Assembly (NCBI RefSeq): GCF_001693515.2 | Contig: NZ_CP042968.1 | Span: 5,146,001-5,210,000, forward strand | DNA length: 64,000 bases | Direction: 5' to 3' | Source of the DNA: Bradyrhizobium paxllaeri | GTDB lineage: Bacteria; Pseudomonadota; Alphaproteobacteria; Rhizobiales; Xanthobacteraceae | In this document: positions 37,085 to 46,141 of the stretch, piece by piece | Layout: each line of letters opens with the position of its first letter | Position numbering within the stretch: the first letter of the stretch is position 1 | The notes under the pieces: generated by a model | The model's database searches: none | What the model was told of the DNA's origin: nothing | The model's input: only the letters and a program-made list of their open reading frames with translations | Translations under genes and position numbers: made by a program

Positions 37085-38176
37085 ATGCCGAAAACAAGCG
37101 AACTTCCTGCCTTCACACCTAAAATTGGAGACAATCCAGTGAAAGACGTCTTTTCTTCTTCAAAAATAGCGTTCGGCATCTTCGATCACTTAGACGAGGA
37201 CGGCCGCGACATCGCCCGACAATACGCAGATCGTCTCGTCCTGGCAGAGGCGTACGACCGACTGGGCTTCTTTGCATATCATGTGGCAGAGCACCACTGT
37301 ACGCCGCATGGCAGAGGTCCATCGCCAAATTTGTTCTTGTCGAGCGTCGCACAGCGCACGCGGCAACTTCGCATCGGGCCATTGGTGATGCTGCTTAACC
37401 TCTATCATCCGCTGCGTGCGTTTGAAGAGATCTGTATGCTTGATCACTTGAGCGGTGGCCGGCTTGAGGTGGGGATCGGACGCGGTTCTCTTCCGCTTGA
37501 ATTGGGGTACTACGGCATCAGAGCTGACGCGGCTCCAAGCCGTTATGAAGAAGCCAGCGAAATTCTCATCAGTGCTATGAAAGGCGGGACGCTATCCTAT
37601 CAAGGCAAACATTTTGAGCTAAACAGCGTTCCGTTGACGGTAAGAACTTATCAACGTCCAAGGCCGCCGACATGGATTGCCACCAATCGATCCGAGTCCG
37701 CAGCTTGGGCCGCTGCCAATGGCGCAAATCTAGCGTGCGTAGGCCCCTCCTCTGCTGTACGCAAAGTTACTGACGCCTTCCGTGCTCATCGAGAGCCCAA
37801 CGGTCAGGCTAACGATCAAATGCCATTTCTTGGATTGCTTCGCATGGTCGTCATTGGGCGTTCGGACACAGATGCCTATTCGCTCGCGGCATCTGCGTAC
37901 GAACGATGGCTCGAGAGCTTTAAGTTCCTTTATGAGCTCAATGCCATCCCTACACCACCACACCTGCCGCTGAGCTTCGATGCGGCAATCGAGAGCGAAT
38001 TGTGCGTCGTCGGAACGCCAGCTTCTGTGCGACAAATTCTTCTAAATCAGCTGGAAGAGGCAGGTGCCAATTACCTTCTTTGTCAACTCGCATTTGGCAA
38101 TCTGCCATTAGATGCTTCCCTGTGCACCGCAACCGCAATCCAATCCGAAATCATGGCTGGACTTGGCCGACAATGA
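37085..38176 (+). CDS. LLM-class flavin-dependent oxidoreductase
   Basis: 363 residues. Bacterial-luciferase-like TIM barrel: FGIFDHLDEDGRD at the start, FFAYHVAEHHCTPHG with the conserved His residues, QRTRQLRIGPLVMLLNLYHP, and the flavin-phosphate strand GGRLEVGIGRGSLPLELGYY. Such enzymes use FMNH2 and O2 (or F420) to oxidise varied small molecules. The substrate is unknown. It follows the HisC-like gene by 250 bp on the same strand. Confidence 0.86.
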   Translation: MPKTSELPAFTPKIGDNPVKDVFSSSKIAFGIFDHLDEDGRDIARQYADRLVLAEAYDRLGFFAYHVAEHHCTPHGRGPSPNLFLSSVAQRTRQLRIGPLVMLLNLYHPLRAFEEICMLDHLSGGRLEVGIGRGSLPLELGYYGIRADAAPSRYEEASEILISAMKGGTLSYQGKHFELNSVPLTVRTYQRPRPPTWIATNRSESAAWAAANGANLACVGPSSAVRKVTDAFRAHREPNGQANDQMPFLGLLRMVVIGRSDTDAYSLAASAYERWLESFKFLYELNAIPTPPHLPLSFDAAIESELCVVGTPASVRQILLNQLEEAGANYLLCQLAFGNLPLDASLCTATAIQSEIMAGLGRQ

Positions 38177-38368
38177 TTTTCCCGTCCGGCTTTAAAGATC
38201 AAGCGTTGTGGCAGCGCTCTGCCCCCTCCCGTACCGTTGGCGGGCAGCATGCGCTCACGATCAGCGGCTCCTACTTGCTCACCACGACGTCCGTGGGTCA
38301 ACGAAGTGCGCTGTTGCAGCGATCCAGCAGACTCACGTTTTTCTAACCATACCTACGAGGACTGACTA

Positions 38369-38794
38369 ATGACGAAAGACCGATTCGCCATGGGCTTTGC
38401 CCTTGCATTCATTCTGATGGCGAGCTTTCCTGGAGCCGCCGGCGCGGAGGAGCCTACGTACGCGGGGCTGAACGGGGGCGTGCCGATCAACGTCGGCGAC
38501 GTGTTGTCAGGCGAGCTCTACGCGTTGCGCATACGCGGTGCCAAGCACGGCAAAAAGGTCGCCTACCAGATCATCTCCACGCCGCGCCGGCTGCCTGAGC
38601 CGGACGGGCTGTGCAAGCTAGAGACTGGACCGGTAATGTTTCACCTCCTTACAACTGGCGAGGCGCAAGCCAATCAGCTAAAGCCACTAGTCGGCAAGAG
38701 GATCTCGGTGAAGGTCGATGAAATCGCCTGTGCCGACGCTGAGCAGATGAGCGAAGCGGTCATCAAGAAGTGGAATCTGGTGAAACAGCGTTGA
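38369..38794 (+). CDS. Secreted hypothetical protein, 141 residues
   Basis: ATG with GAGG upstream. A clear signal peptide (MTKDRFAMGFALAFILMASF, cleavage after AGAE near residue 27) precedes a ~115-residue mature domain rich in beta strands (NVGDVLSGELYALRIRGAKH, then KVAYQIIST). Two Cys in the mature part could pair (DGLCKLE and EIACADA). Exported to the periplasm. No family recognised. Confidence 0.7.
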   Translation: MTKDRFAMGFALAFILMASFPGAAGAEEPTYAGLNGGVPINVGDVLSGELYALRIRGAKHGKKVAYQIISTPRRLPEPDGLCKLETGPVMFHLLTTGEAQANQLKPLVGKRISVKVDEIACADAEQMSEAVIKKWNLVKQR

Positions 38795-39038
38795 TTTCTT
38801 AGAGCCTCCGCTGGCGATATTCCATCGGCTGCCAACTCGACATATCGGTCCCGTAATCACTCTAACGAACTGCTTGTGACCTACGAGCACCCTGAGCTGC
38901 GCTGCGCAGCATGCGTGCTGGGCAAGCTGCCAGCGCGGCTGCCTTTTCATCCACAGAGTCTGATTGCCATATCGATGCCATTAACCGGGCTATCAGGAAC
39001 ATAATGCAGCATCATCATTCGCTGAAGGAGAACCGTAA

Positions 39039-39329
39039 GTGCGCGTTAGTCCGTATTTCGAGGAGATCAAGGCTCGCGCGCTGCAACTGCTTACTAGCTT
39101 TCGGCCCACCGAAACCACATTCCCTCGAACCAAAGGGGAACTCCGACATGCCGTGCGCGGCGCACTCAGCCAAGCACGCGACGAAATGTACAAGCGCGAG
39201 AGACCCCGCGTCATGGGGGCGCGAGCGGAACGCGCTGCTGCGTATCGGCGCACTCACTTCAACGTTGGCAACTTCACGCGAGCAGAGCGGGAACTTTGCA
39301 AGCTCATGTGGACGCGGCTGTACCACTGA
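39039..39329 (+). CDS. Small basic hypothetical protein, 96 residues
   Basis: GTG start with GAAGGAG nine bases upstream. Basic, mostly helical, with a repeated Arg/Glu pattern (RHAVRGALSQARDEMYKRER, then MGARAERAAAYRRTHFNVGN). No membrane segment. No family recognised; the ribosome site and clean frame support it. Confidence 0.55.
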   Translation: MRVSPYFEEIKARALQLLTSFRPTETTFPRTKGELRHAVRGALSQARDEMYKRERPRVMGARAERAAAYRRTHFNVGNFTRAERELCKLMWTRLYH

Positions 39330-39967
39330 CACTGGCGCCTTTATTTGCCTAGCGCTCAGTATCGGCGGCTCTCACATACATTGCGCGTTTTGGCGTCGGA
39401 TCAAATCGCGCGCGAGCCTCACGCAACTCATCGTCTGAATGTTTTAGACGTGGCACTCTTCGGCCGCATTTGCACCTCAACCACGGAGTTGAAGCTAAAT
39501 GGGCGTAGATACAAATGGCGACGTTTCGTCGAGAGACTCGGCGGGCATCGCAAGAGACAGAACAGCCGGGCTTAATCAAGCTCGTCCGCTGCTTCAAGCG
39601 AGAGCGGAATGGATACCTGCTCAGCGACTCTGTTCCCGACCAACTAAAGCGCGTCAATGCGCAGAAACGCGAAGAAGACGGGTCCCGCCTCATAGCATCT
39701 GCTCATCGCCGGCGCCGAAGAGCGTTAACGGTCGGCGTCGGCAAGCCATCCAGATTAAGCAACACTGCGCAATCCTCAAGAAGATCTGCGGCTTCTAAGG
39801 TAGACATCTCGCGATCCCATCGATAATTGCAACGGGATCCGGCGTTACGTCGATGCGCGCCGCGATGATGTTCGAGCGCTGAACAAACGTTCACACGATC
39901 CCGTTCGGCTCGCCAAGAACGCAGGAATGCCAATCCCAACCTACTGACGACGAGAAGGAGGATCACC
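39330..39967. other. Spacer with weak open frames
   Basis: About 640 bases. Two overlapping plus-strand frames (39499 and 39515) and a minus-strand fragment (39703-39807, LEAADLLEDCAVLLNLDGLP) look partly protein-like, as if small genes have frameshifted. Only the ATG at 39499 has a ribosome site (GGAG). I cannot support an intact gene. Confidence 0.4.
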
Positions 39968-40174
39968 GTGTCTGAACAGCGAATAATCACGGCAGGCGAT
40001 TCGATCGCGAGAATCGATCGTGTGTGTCAGAGCTTTCGGCACATGATCGATACTGAGAGCTCGATTTTCCCATGCGTTCGAGGCGCGATGCACGCATTGC
40101 TCGATGAGGATCCTCTTTTGGCAAGGGCGCGAATTCTCGACTATATCGCGAAGCATGAGGCGCACCATCGATGA
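39968..40174 (+). CDS. Small hypothetical protein, 68 residues
   Basis: GTG start preceded by GAAGGAGGATCACC, one of the strongest ribosome binding sites in the window. The product (RIDRVCQSFRHMIDTESSIF, then LLARARILDYIAKHEAHHR) is compact and helical with a His-rich C-terminus. No family recognised. Confidence 0.6.
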   Translation: MSEQRIITAGDSIARIDRVCQSFRHMIDTESSIFPCVRGAMHALLDEDPLLARARILDYIAKHEAHHR

Positions 40175-40353
40175 GTATGCCTGCGGCCGTTTCAGGTGCT
40201 GAGGCTCTTGCCCTCGCCAAGGAGCGCTTCGCGTGCGCTCGCGTGATAGTTGACCCTGATCCCTAATATTTGCAACCTGACGCTGGAGTTCAGGATGCGG
40301 ATCATCCCGCAAGCGCGGGCGTCATGACGCGGCATCGCGCGAAAGCTTGATAT

Positions 40354-40656
40354 GTGGTGGCGGAGCTCGCTTTGCTTTCGAATGCTGCTCGCAACGAGCG
40401 GCATAAGGCGCCGCCACCTGTCGATGACGATTACGTTGGTATTCCAGCGCATCAACCTAAAGATGATAATAGGCAACTCATGGACAAGGTTTCACAAATC
40501 GAGGCGGAGCTTCGACAGATGGCAGTAGTGTATGCCCGTAAATGCAGCGCGCTTGCCAAGCTGCAGGAGGCGTACTGTAGCAAATTAAACGAGTTGCTCG
40601 AGGCCAAGGCGGCGCGCGACAGACACCAGCACCGCTGGGACCCGCGAAAGAGATGA
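40354..40656 (+). CDS. Small coiled-coil hypothetical protein, 100 residues
   Basis: From a GTG at 40354; ATG at 40480 would leave a 58-residue core. The C-terminal half is a coiled coil (VSQIEAELRQMAVVYARKCS, then LAKLQEAYCSKLNELLEAKA) ending in a basic tail. No family recognised, and neither start has a strong ribosome site. Confidence 0.45.
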   Translation: MVAELALLSNAARNERHKAPPPVDDDYVGIPAHQPKDDNRQLMDKVSQIEAELRQMAVVYARKCSALAKLQEAYCSKLNELLEAKAARDRHQHRWDPRKR

Positions 40657-40916
40657 TCATCACCGACGCCCGTGCTGCGATCGACCAGGGTTTCCGAAAA
40701 GCTTGTAGAGCCCCGATAAGGGCACATTGACTATCCCGGCGTCTTTAGCGGGACCGCGGCCGCGGTGAGAGAGTTGCGTCTCGGCCTGTCGTAAGTGGTT
40801 GCCATTTTCAGGTACTTCGTAGCTTTTTTAGCGGGTTGTCGTTGCTGGCAACATCAGCGACGGTCGCCAGCCACTCTGAATTCAAGCGAGCTGCGCTTGC
40901 GACTTTACGACAACAA

Positions 40917-40946
40917 GGGCCGCTCAGTTAGCGGCCTCTTTCATTT
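40917..40946. terminator. Stem-loop terminator
   Basis: GGCCGCT (40918-40924), loop CAGTT, AGCGGCC (40930-40936), followed by TCTTTCATTT on the plus strand. On the minus strand it lies at the end of the 73-codon gene split by IS66 (stop at 40941) and probably ends its transcript. Confidence 0.7.
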
Positions 40947-41072
40947 ACGTTGCCGAGGTTGAACGCGCTCATGAGCGAAAGCAGACGTCCCATTGTATCC
41001 CTCCGCCAAAGGCCGCCTTGTTCGACGAACGCGATCGCTGCAGGTCCTAGGGGTAATCCTAGGAGAAGCGCT

Positions 41073-41474
41073 ATGACGATTTCGCGTGCGGAGGTGATCA
41101 CATCGGTCGAGCGGCGGCGCCGGTGGTCGCAGGATGAGAAGGAGCGGCTCGTTGCAGCATCGCTCGGGCCCGGAGCCAGCGTTTCCGAGGTGGCCCGCCT
41201 GGCCGGCCTTCATGTGAGCCAGCTGTTCAGGTGGCGCAAAGAGCTTTGCAAGCACGGTGAAACGAGTAGAGCGCCGTTCGTGCCGGTCGCGATTGGGCCG
41301 TCTGTGCCGCCGCCGGAGGTGGCCGAAGCGCCGTTGACGACGACGGCGGCGCGTCGACGGAAGAGCCAGGGCATCATCGAGATTGATCTTGGTAGCGGGC
41401 ACCGGATCCGGGTCGATGGCGACGTTGATGGAGACGCACTGCGTCGCGTTCTCGATGCTTTGGTACGCCGATGA
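41073..41474 (+). CDS. tnpA: IS66 accessory protein TnpA
   Basis: 133 residues from the ATG at 41073 with AGGAGA upstream. Helix-turn-helix N-terminus ([40 protein letters not shown]). Diverges from the TnpA of copy 1 in the linker. Overlaps tnpB by four bases. Confidence 0.9.
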   Translation: MTISRAEVITSVERRRRWSQDEKERLVAASLGPGASVSEVARLAGLHVSQLFRWRKELCKHGETSRAPFVPVAIGPSVPPPEVAEAPLTTTAARRRKSQGIIEIDLGSGHRIRVDGDVDGDALRRVLDALVRR

Positions 41475-41818
41475 TCCCGGTTCCGACGGGCGCGCGAGTG
41501 TGGCTCGCGACAGGCTACACGGACATGCGCCGAGGCTTTCCGTCGTTGGCACTCCAAGTGCAGGAGGTGCTGCGCAAGGACCCGCTCAGCGGTCATCTGT
41601 TCGTGTTCCGCGGTCGCCGAAGCGATCTTGTGAAGGTGATCTGGCACGATGGCCAGGGGGCATGCCTGTTTACCAAGAGACTCGAGAGAGGAAGGTTCAT
41701 CTGGCCAACGGTTGCGGGCGAAGCAGTGACGATCTCACCGGCGCAGATGAACTACCTGTTGTCCGGAATCGATTGGCGCAACCCTCAAGATACGCTGCGA
41801 CCAACGCGGGTCGGATAG
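41471..41818 (+). CDS. tnpB: IS66 accessory protein TnpB
   Basis: 115 residues ([40 protein letters not shown]), almost the same as TnpB of copy 1. The start overlaps the tnpA stop. Confidence 0.93.
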   Translation: MIPVPTGARVWLATGYTDMRRGFPSLALQVQEVLRKDPLSGHLFVFRGRRSDLVKVIWHDGQGACLFTKRLERGRFIWPTVAGEAVTISPAQMNYLLSGIDWRNPQDTLRPTRVG

Positions 41819-41864
41819 CCGTTTTACGGTTTGAATCTGCAACGTGATCTGATTCAATGGCTTC

Positions 41865-43517
41865 ATGACATCGAAGCCGGACGACCTTCCATCGGACCTC
41901 GTGAGTGCCCTGGCGGCGCTGCAGGCCGAGCGTGAGGCGCGGCTGCAAGCCGAGGCGGTAGCCGCCAGTGCGCGGGCGGAGCTGTCGGCCAACGAGGCGC
42001 TGATCGTGCATCTTGAGCTGCGGATCGAGAAGCTCAAGCGCGAACTGTACGGGCAGCGCTCCGAGCGCACGGCGCGGCTGATCGAGCAATTGGAATTGGA
42101 GCTCGAAGAACTTGTCACCACGGCGAGCGAGGACGAGCTTGCCGCTCAGGCCGCCGCGGCGAAAAGCCAGAGCGTGCGCGCCTTCACGCGTCGGCGGCCG
42201 GTGCGCAAGCCCTGGCCGGACGACATCGAACGCGAGCGCGTCGTCATCGAGGCCCCGACGAGCTGTGCATGCTGCGGCGGATCGCGCCTGGCGAAGCTGG
42301 GCGAGGATGTGACCGAGACGTTGGAGGAGATCCCGCGTCGGTTCAAGCTGATCGAGACGGTGCGGGAAAAGTTCACCTGCCGCGATTGCGAGAAGATCAG
42401 CCAGCCGCCGGCACCGTTCCATGCCACGCCGCGCGGCTTCATCGGTCCGCAACTGCTGGCGACGATCTTGTTCGACAAGTTCGGCATGCATATCCCACTC
42501 AATCGCCAGAGCGTGCGCTTTAAGGCTGAGAGGATCGATTTGCCGCTATCGACACTGGCCGACCAGGTCGGCCACGGAACCCTTGCCGTCATGCCGCTGT
42601 TCCAGCTGATCGAGCGTCATGTGCTCGCGGCTGATCGCCTTCATGGCGACGACACCACCATCCGCATCCTGGCCAAGAGCAAGTGCACGACCGGGCGAAT
42701 CTGGACCTATGTACGGGATGACCGGCCCTACGGTGGGCCTGCGCCGCCGGCGGCGGCCTATTACGCCTCGAGCGACCGACGGGGCGAACATCCCCAGAAG
42801 CATCTGGCCGCCTTCGCCGGTATCCTGCAGGCGGATTGCTATAGCGGCTTCGATCCGTTGTTCGACCCACAAAGGAAAGCGATGCCGATCACGCCGGCAT
42901 TTTGCCTGGCCCATGCGCGGCGGGGCTTCTTCGAGCTGGCCGACATCGAGAAAACCGCCCGGGACCCACAGAAAGGCAAACCGGTCTCCCCGATCGCGCT
43001 GGAGGCGGTCAGGCGTCTTGACGCCCTGTTCGAGATCGAGCGCGCCATCAACGGCCGCAGTGCCGACGAGCGGCGTGCCGTACGCCAGGAGCTGAGCAAG
43101 CCGCTGCTCGATGACATGCACGTCTGGCTGCTCCGCGAGCGGGAAACCCTATCGCGCTCCTCCGAGGTCCTGAAGCCCATGAACTACATGCTCAGGCGCT
43201 GGGACGACTTCGCCCGCTTCCTCGACGATGGCAGGATCTGCCTCAGCAATAACGCCGCTGAAAGAGCGTTGCGCGGCATCGCGTTGGGCAGGCGCAACTG
43301 GACCTTTGCCGGCAGCCTGCGCGGCGCCGACCGCGCCGCCATCATGCTGACCATGATCACGACCTGTCGCCTCAACGACGTCGATCCCAAGGCCTGGCTC
43401 GCCGATGTCCTCGCCCGTATCGCCGATCTTCCCGCTTCGCGTCTGCACGAACTGCTGCCCTGGGAATGGAAGCTTTTGCGGCAGGCCAGCGAGCCCACCG
43501 ATCAGCAGGCCGCCTGA
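41865..43517 (+). CDS. tnpC: IS66 transposase TnpC
   Basis: 550 residues, same length as the copy 1 protein and largely identical. Coiled-coil N-terminus, Cys pairs (CACCGGSRL, FTCRDCEKIS), HGDDTTIRIL and LSNNAAERALRGIALGRRNW in the DDE core. Frame intact. Confidence 0.93.
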   Translation: MTSKPDDLPSDLVSALAALQAEREARLQAEAVAASARAELSANEALIVHLELRIEKLKRELYGQRSERTARLIEQLELELEELVTTASEDELAAQAAAAKSQSVRAFTRRRPVRKPWPDDIERERVVIEAPTSCACCGGSRLAKLGEDVTETLEEIPRRFKLIETVREKFTCRDCEKISQPPAPFHATPRGFIGPQLLATILFDKFGMHIPLNRQSVRFKAERIDLPLSTLADQVGHGTLAVMPLFQLIERHVLAADRLHGDDTTIRILAKSKCTTGRIWTYVRDDRPYGGPAPPAAAYYASSDRRGEHPQKHLAAFAGILQADCYSGFDPLFDPQRKAMPITPAFCLAHARRGFFELADIEKTARDPQKGKPVSPIALEAVRRLDALFEIERAINGRSADERRAVRQELSKPLLDDMHVWLLRERETLSRSSEVLKPMNYMLRRWDDFARFLDDGRICLSNNAAERALRGIALGRRNWTFAGSLRGADRAAIMLTMITTCRLNDVDPKAWLADVLARIADLPASRLHELLPWEWKLLRQASEPTDQQAA

Positions 43518-43906
43518 CCTGCACGCAACGCAATCATAGTGCTCGCCGCGCTCCCGCGCATGCGTCAATCCGGCGGCCTTCGTCGTATGCGTACGTCCCA
43601 TTCCCTTGAATTCGGAAATTACTTGCCCGCTCTTCGAGCGCGTCCCGGGTAAGCATTTCGATCGTTGAGACTTCGCCGGACCGCTCCCAACGGCGAAATC
43701 TGTCACCTCCTTCCCTGACTTGATGGCGTGCCGATAAGCGCCCGGCGAAGCGCCAGTTGAAATCGGACATTGCTCCGATACCCTGCCGCAGGGCGTTTTC
43801 CGGCGCATGTCTATGAAGCCTTGGGTTGCCCGGAAAGTCACTAATTGTGCATTCCGTGATACCTGAAGGCGATCACGTGTCAGTGGGAAAAATCCATTCT
43901 CAATTG

Positions 43907-44227
43907 CTAGTTGTAACCGACAGATTGTTGCCATTTGGTCACACCGCCACGTAGCAAATCGCGGTAACGGTGGTCAGCCATACATTTTGCTCGCGCCAAG
44001 TGACTATCAAACGCACTGCGAGCGCGCGACGGTTCGCAATCCGGATCGATATGCAAAATGATCCGAGCAACCTCCTTCCAGTCGGCGCCGTCGGCCTCGG
44101 CATCGAGAAGCCGCAAATACGTCACCAGATGCCGTTCATCGTAGCTCGTGAGCACCGGATCAACCGGAGCTGAGTCGGCGACATCAGTATCGAGTAGCGG
44201 GGTCTGCATGAGTGCTATCAACTCCAT
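43907..44227 (-). CDS. DUF2285 protein, QseM-like
   Basis: 106 residues with one DUF2285 domain: SYDERHLVTYLRLLDAEADG, ADWKEVARIILHIDP, SHLARAKCMADHRYRDLLRG. In the Mesorhizobium symbiosis ICE this domain occurs in the excision activator FseA and in its anti-activator QseM, a single-domain protein of about this size. Here it is divergent from an XRE-type gene (44404), which is also the arrangement of qseM and qseC. That neighbour is frameshifted. A QseM role is inferred from domain and layout only; many DUF2285 proteins lie in integrative elements with other roles. Confidence 0.7.
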   Translation of the reverse strand: MELIALMQTPLLDTDVADSAPVDPVLTSYDERHLVTYLRLLDAEADGADWKEVARIILHIDPDCEPSRARSAFDSHLARAKCMADHRYRDLLRGGVTKWQQSVGYN

Positions 44228-44403
44228 TGATCGATTTTAGTCCTTGTCCGTAGAGTATGTGCACACAACCGCCATATTGTTATCAGGTCGAGCATAATTA
44301 CTTAGAACGAGTAGCTATTGGACGAGCTGCGTACGTCGCTTGTCGACCTTCCCGCCTAATGTACCACTTAGCGCCATATACGCGATTGCTTCCTATCCTG
44401 CGG

Positions 44404-44540
44404 ATGGACATCCGCAAGGTCTTTGGAGCAGATCCGCGTCGATTTCGCTTGGGCCCAGGGCCTAAGCCAGGAAGCCGTTGCAGAACGTATGGGCGTCGAT
44501 CGCGCCTTCATCAGTGGCATGGAGCGAGGGCTGCAACCGC
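44404..44540 (+). pseudogene. Frameshifted XRE-type regulator, QseC-like
   Basis: MDIRKVFGADPRRFRL is followed, after one extra G near 44453, by LSQEAVAERMGVDRAFISGM and ERGLQ in another frame. This is the helix-turn-helix of small XRE regulators found in integrative conjugative elements. The rest of the gene is replaced at ~44540 by the end of a DUF3800 remnant. Divergent from the DUF2285 gene with ~180 bp between. Confidence 0.7.
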
Positions 44541-44800
44541 GTGCAGCACAAAATCTGCAACTTCCAAAGCCGGATGCACGGGCTCGGGAATGAAATTGCA
44601 TTCGACGGGGATCGGCCGTCCGTCTTCCTCGATCCCGAAATCGGCGAACGCTTGCTCAATCAGTTCGTCCGCGCGGCCGCAGACCTCGAAGATGACATGC
44701 AGTTCGGAGAACGGCGTCCACTGCGCGATGTCGACGATGCGCCGCTTGAGCATCTCGGCACTGATGTTGAGGAGGTCAATCCCATGGTGCCGTTTGAAGG
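44511..44800 (-). pseudogene. DUF3800 protein C-terminal remnant
   Basis: The minus-strand frame has HHGIDLLNISAEMLKRRIVD, ELIEQAFADFGIEEDGRPIP and FIPEPVHPALEVADFVLHAV, which resembles the C-terminal part of DUF3800 (RNase H-fold) proteins with its conserved Asp in LEVADF. There is no N-terminal half, and its end abuts the XRE remnant. Dead fragment. Confidence 0.55.
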
Positions 44801-44904
44801 GCTCAGCGCCAGAAAAAGTTCGCTACGGCCTCGATGCCCTCCATGCGCGACGGATGGCCGAGCATCTTTGCGAAATCCTCATTCAGCGGATCGGCAGGTT
44901 GCCC

Positions 44905-45070
44905 CGCCGACTGCCTGCCCAGGCCGCGTCCTTAACGATGTTTTCCTGCTCCGCCTCATTGAGATCGTCGCGATCCGTGATCCGGTCTGCAACAGCGCAT
45001 CGCGTTCTCCCGGCGCGAGCGGCGTGGCATCGTCGGGCTCTTCGAAGAGATCGCTCACGGCTCGTTCCAT
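44905..45070 (-). pseudogene. Mobile mystery protein B (Fic-type) N-terminal remnant
   Basis: MERAVSDLFEEPDDATPLAP then, after a frameshift, ITDRDDLNEAEQENIVKDAA. This is the N-terminal signature of mobile mystery protein B, a Fic/DOC-family protein that pairs with mobile mystery protein A. The Fic catalytic domain itself is missing. It begins right after the protein A remnant, in the usual order. Confidence 0.6.
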
Positions 45071-45074
45071 AGGT

Positions 45075-45475
45075 CGCGCTCCTTGATCTGGTCGCGGATA
45101 TACGCCTCGCTGCGCGCTTCAAGATTGGCATCGCTGGTCGCCTGGGCTTTCAGCTTCATGATGTGAGCGACACGGCGAAGGTCCCGCATGGCGATTTTGC
45201 GCGCGCGCACGGCATGCTCCAGGGAGTTGTTCGGTACGAGGGCACAGACGGGCGTGCAGTCGAGAGCCGCGGGCGGCGCGGCGCAGCGTTTTGAACTGCA
45301 TTGCGCCGGTTGCCTCCGAGCGGCCGAGCGCCTCGACGCTTAGGGGGCGGATTTGGAGCTGGCCGGCGAATTGCACGCCGGTCATGCCCAAGGCCTCGCG
45401 TATGGCCCGGATCCAGCCTTTTGGCGGCATGCGGAACCGCTCGGCTGGTTTAAGCCCGTCTAGTCTTTCATCCAA
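45075..45475 (-). pseudogene. Mobile mystery protein A (HTH) with one frameshift
   Basis: MDERLDGLKPAERFRMPPKG WIRAIREALGMTGVQFAGQL leads into a helix-turn-helix region and FKTLRRAA; after a one-base shift near 45270 the original frame continues ALDCTPVCALVPNNSLEHAV to KERDLWNEP and a stop. The full reading gives the ~135-150 residues of mobile mystery protein A, an antitoxin-like regulator often carried on integrative elements. The frameshift should inactivate it. Confidence 0.65.
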
Positions 45476-45557
45476 CCGCTGGCGGGCGAGAGTCTTGATG
45501 TCGTTTCTCAGTTTCCAAACCGATTTCCTCGATTTTTCATTAGCCTATGACCTGATT

Positions 45558-45574
45558 TTGATTAATGAAATCAA
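45558..45574. promoter_or_regulatory. Inverted repeat before mobile mystery protein A
   Basis: TTGATT-AATGA-AATCAA in an AT-rich stretch ~85 bases upstream of the protein A start. It could be the operator for this HTH protein. Confidence 0.3.
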
Positions 45575-45711
45575 GATACAATGCCTCTTTATCAAGAAAG
45601 TTAAGATCACAACTTGATTCTGGGGCAGAGTGTCGATTTTTCGTGTGAAAACAATGGCTTGTGCCGGTCAGTTAAAGCACAAATCGGTCGTTCGCCTACG
45701 TTGGCTGCCGA

Positions 45712-46140
45712 TGACAGATGCCACGCTCACGGAGACCCAGCCTAGCGTGGAGGGTGAAATGCCGCGGCCGACGGCGCCCGAATATTTCGATCAGCCTTCG
45801 CGGGTTCGACACCGAGGAACATGCGCGCGCATTTGGCAACCTGGCCACGACGTATGTACACACTTTCAGCCGCATATCGACTTGGCCGCGCTTGACGGCA
45901 TCACCATCGCCTCCGACTACGGCAAGCGCTCCTTCAGCTCAACCGCGGTACGAGCAAGCACAAGCTCACCCCGTCGGAAGGCATCGTATGGGCGTCGCCC
46001 AGTCCCGCCGTTATGCGCGCGGTGACGCAGATTCGCGGGCTTTCGGGCAGCGCCTAGTGTTGCGGAGCGGCATTGGTGTAGTGAAACGTATCCCAGTTCG
46101 CCGCCAAGGCATCATCCTTGTCGCGCCCCCATGCGGCGTC
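45712..46140 (+). pseudogene. Degenerate hypothetical gene
   Basis: ATG at 45712 (MTDATLTETQPSVEGEMPRP) leads into a protein-like stretch that moves between frames: FDTEEHARAFGNLATTYVH, then HIDLAALDGITIASDYGK, then KLTPSEGIVWAS. At least two frameshifts are needed. I do not recognise a family. It is followed by the IS3 remnant. Confidence 0.45.
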
Positions 46141-46141
46141 G

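Larger units (their letters stand above)
40995..43594 (+). mobile_element. Complete IS66-family element, copy 2
   Basis: Genes tnpA, tnpB and tnpC on the plus strand. The left end starts GTATCCCTCC and the right end, reversed, GTACGCATACGACGAAGG; both continue into GGCCGCC. An exact 8-bp target duplication GTCCCATT lies at 40987-40994 and 43595-43602. The right end is closely similar to an end of copy 1, and TnpC is largely identical, so both copies belong to one IS type but are not a recent duplicate pair, since TnpA differs clearly. Confidence 0.93.
40941..43770 (-). pseudogene. 73-codon gene split by IS66 copy 2
   Basis: The 5' part (43770 to 43595, MSDFNWRFAGRLSARHQVRE onward) runs into the element, and the 3' part (40994 to 40941) resumes in frame when one copy of the 8-bp target duplication is removed. 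The joined product has 73 residues, passing NFRIQGNGT and ending SAFAHERVQPRQRK. It is basic and of unknown function. A terminator-like stem-loop follows its stop, which supports it as a real gene. Confidence 0.7.
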
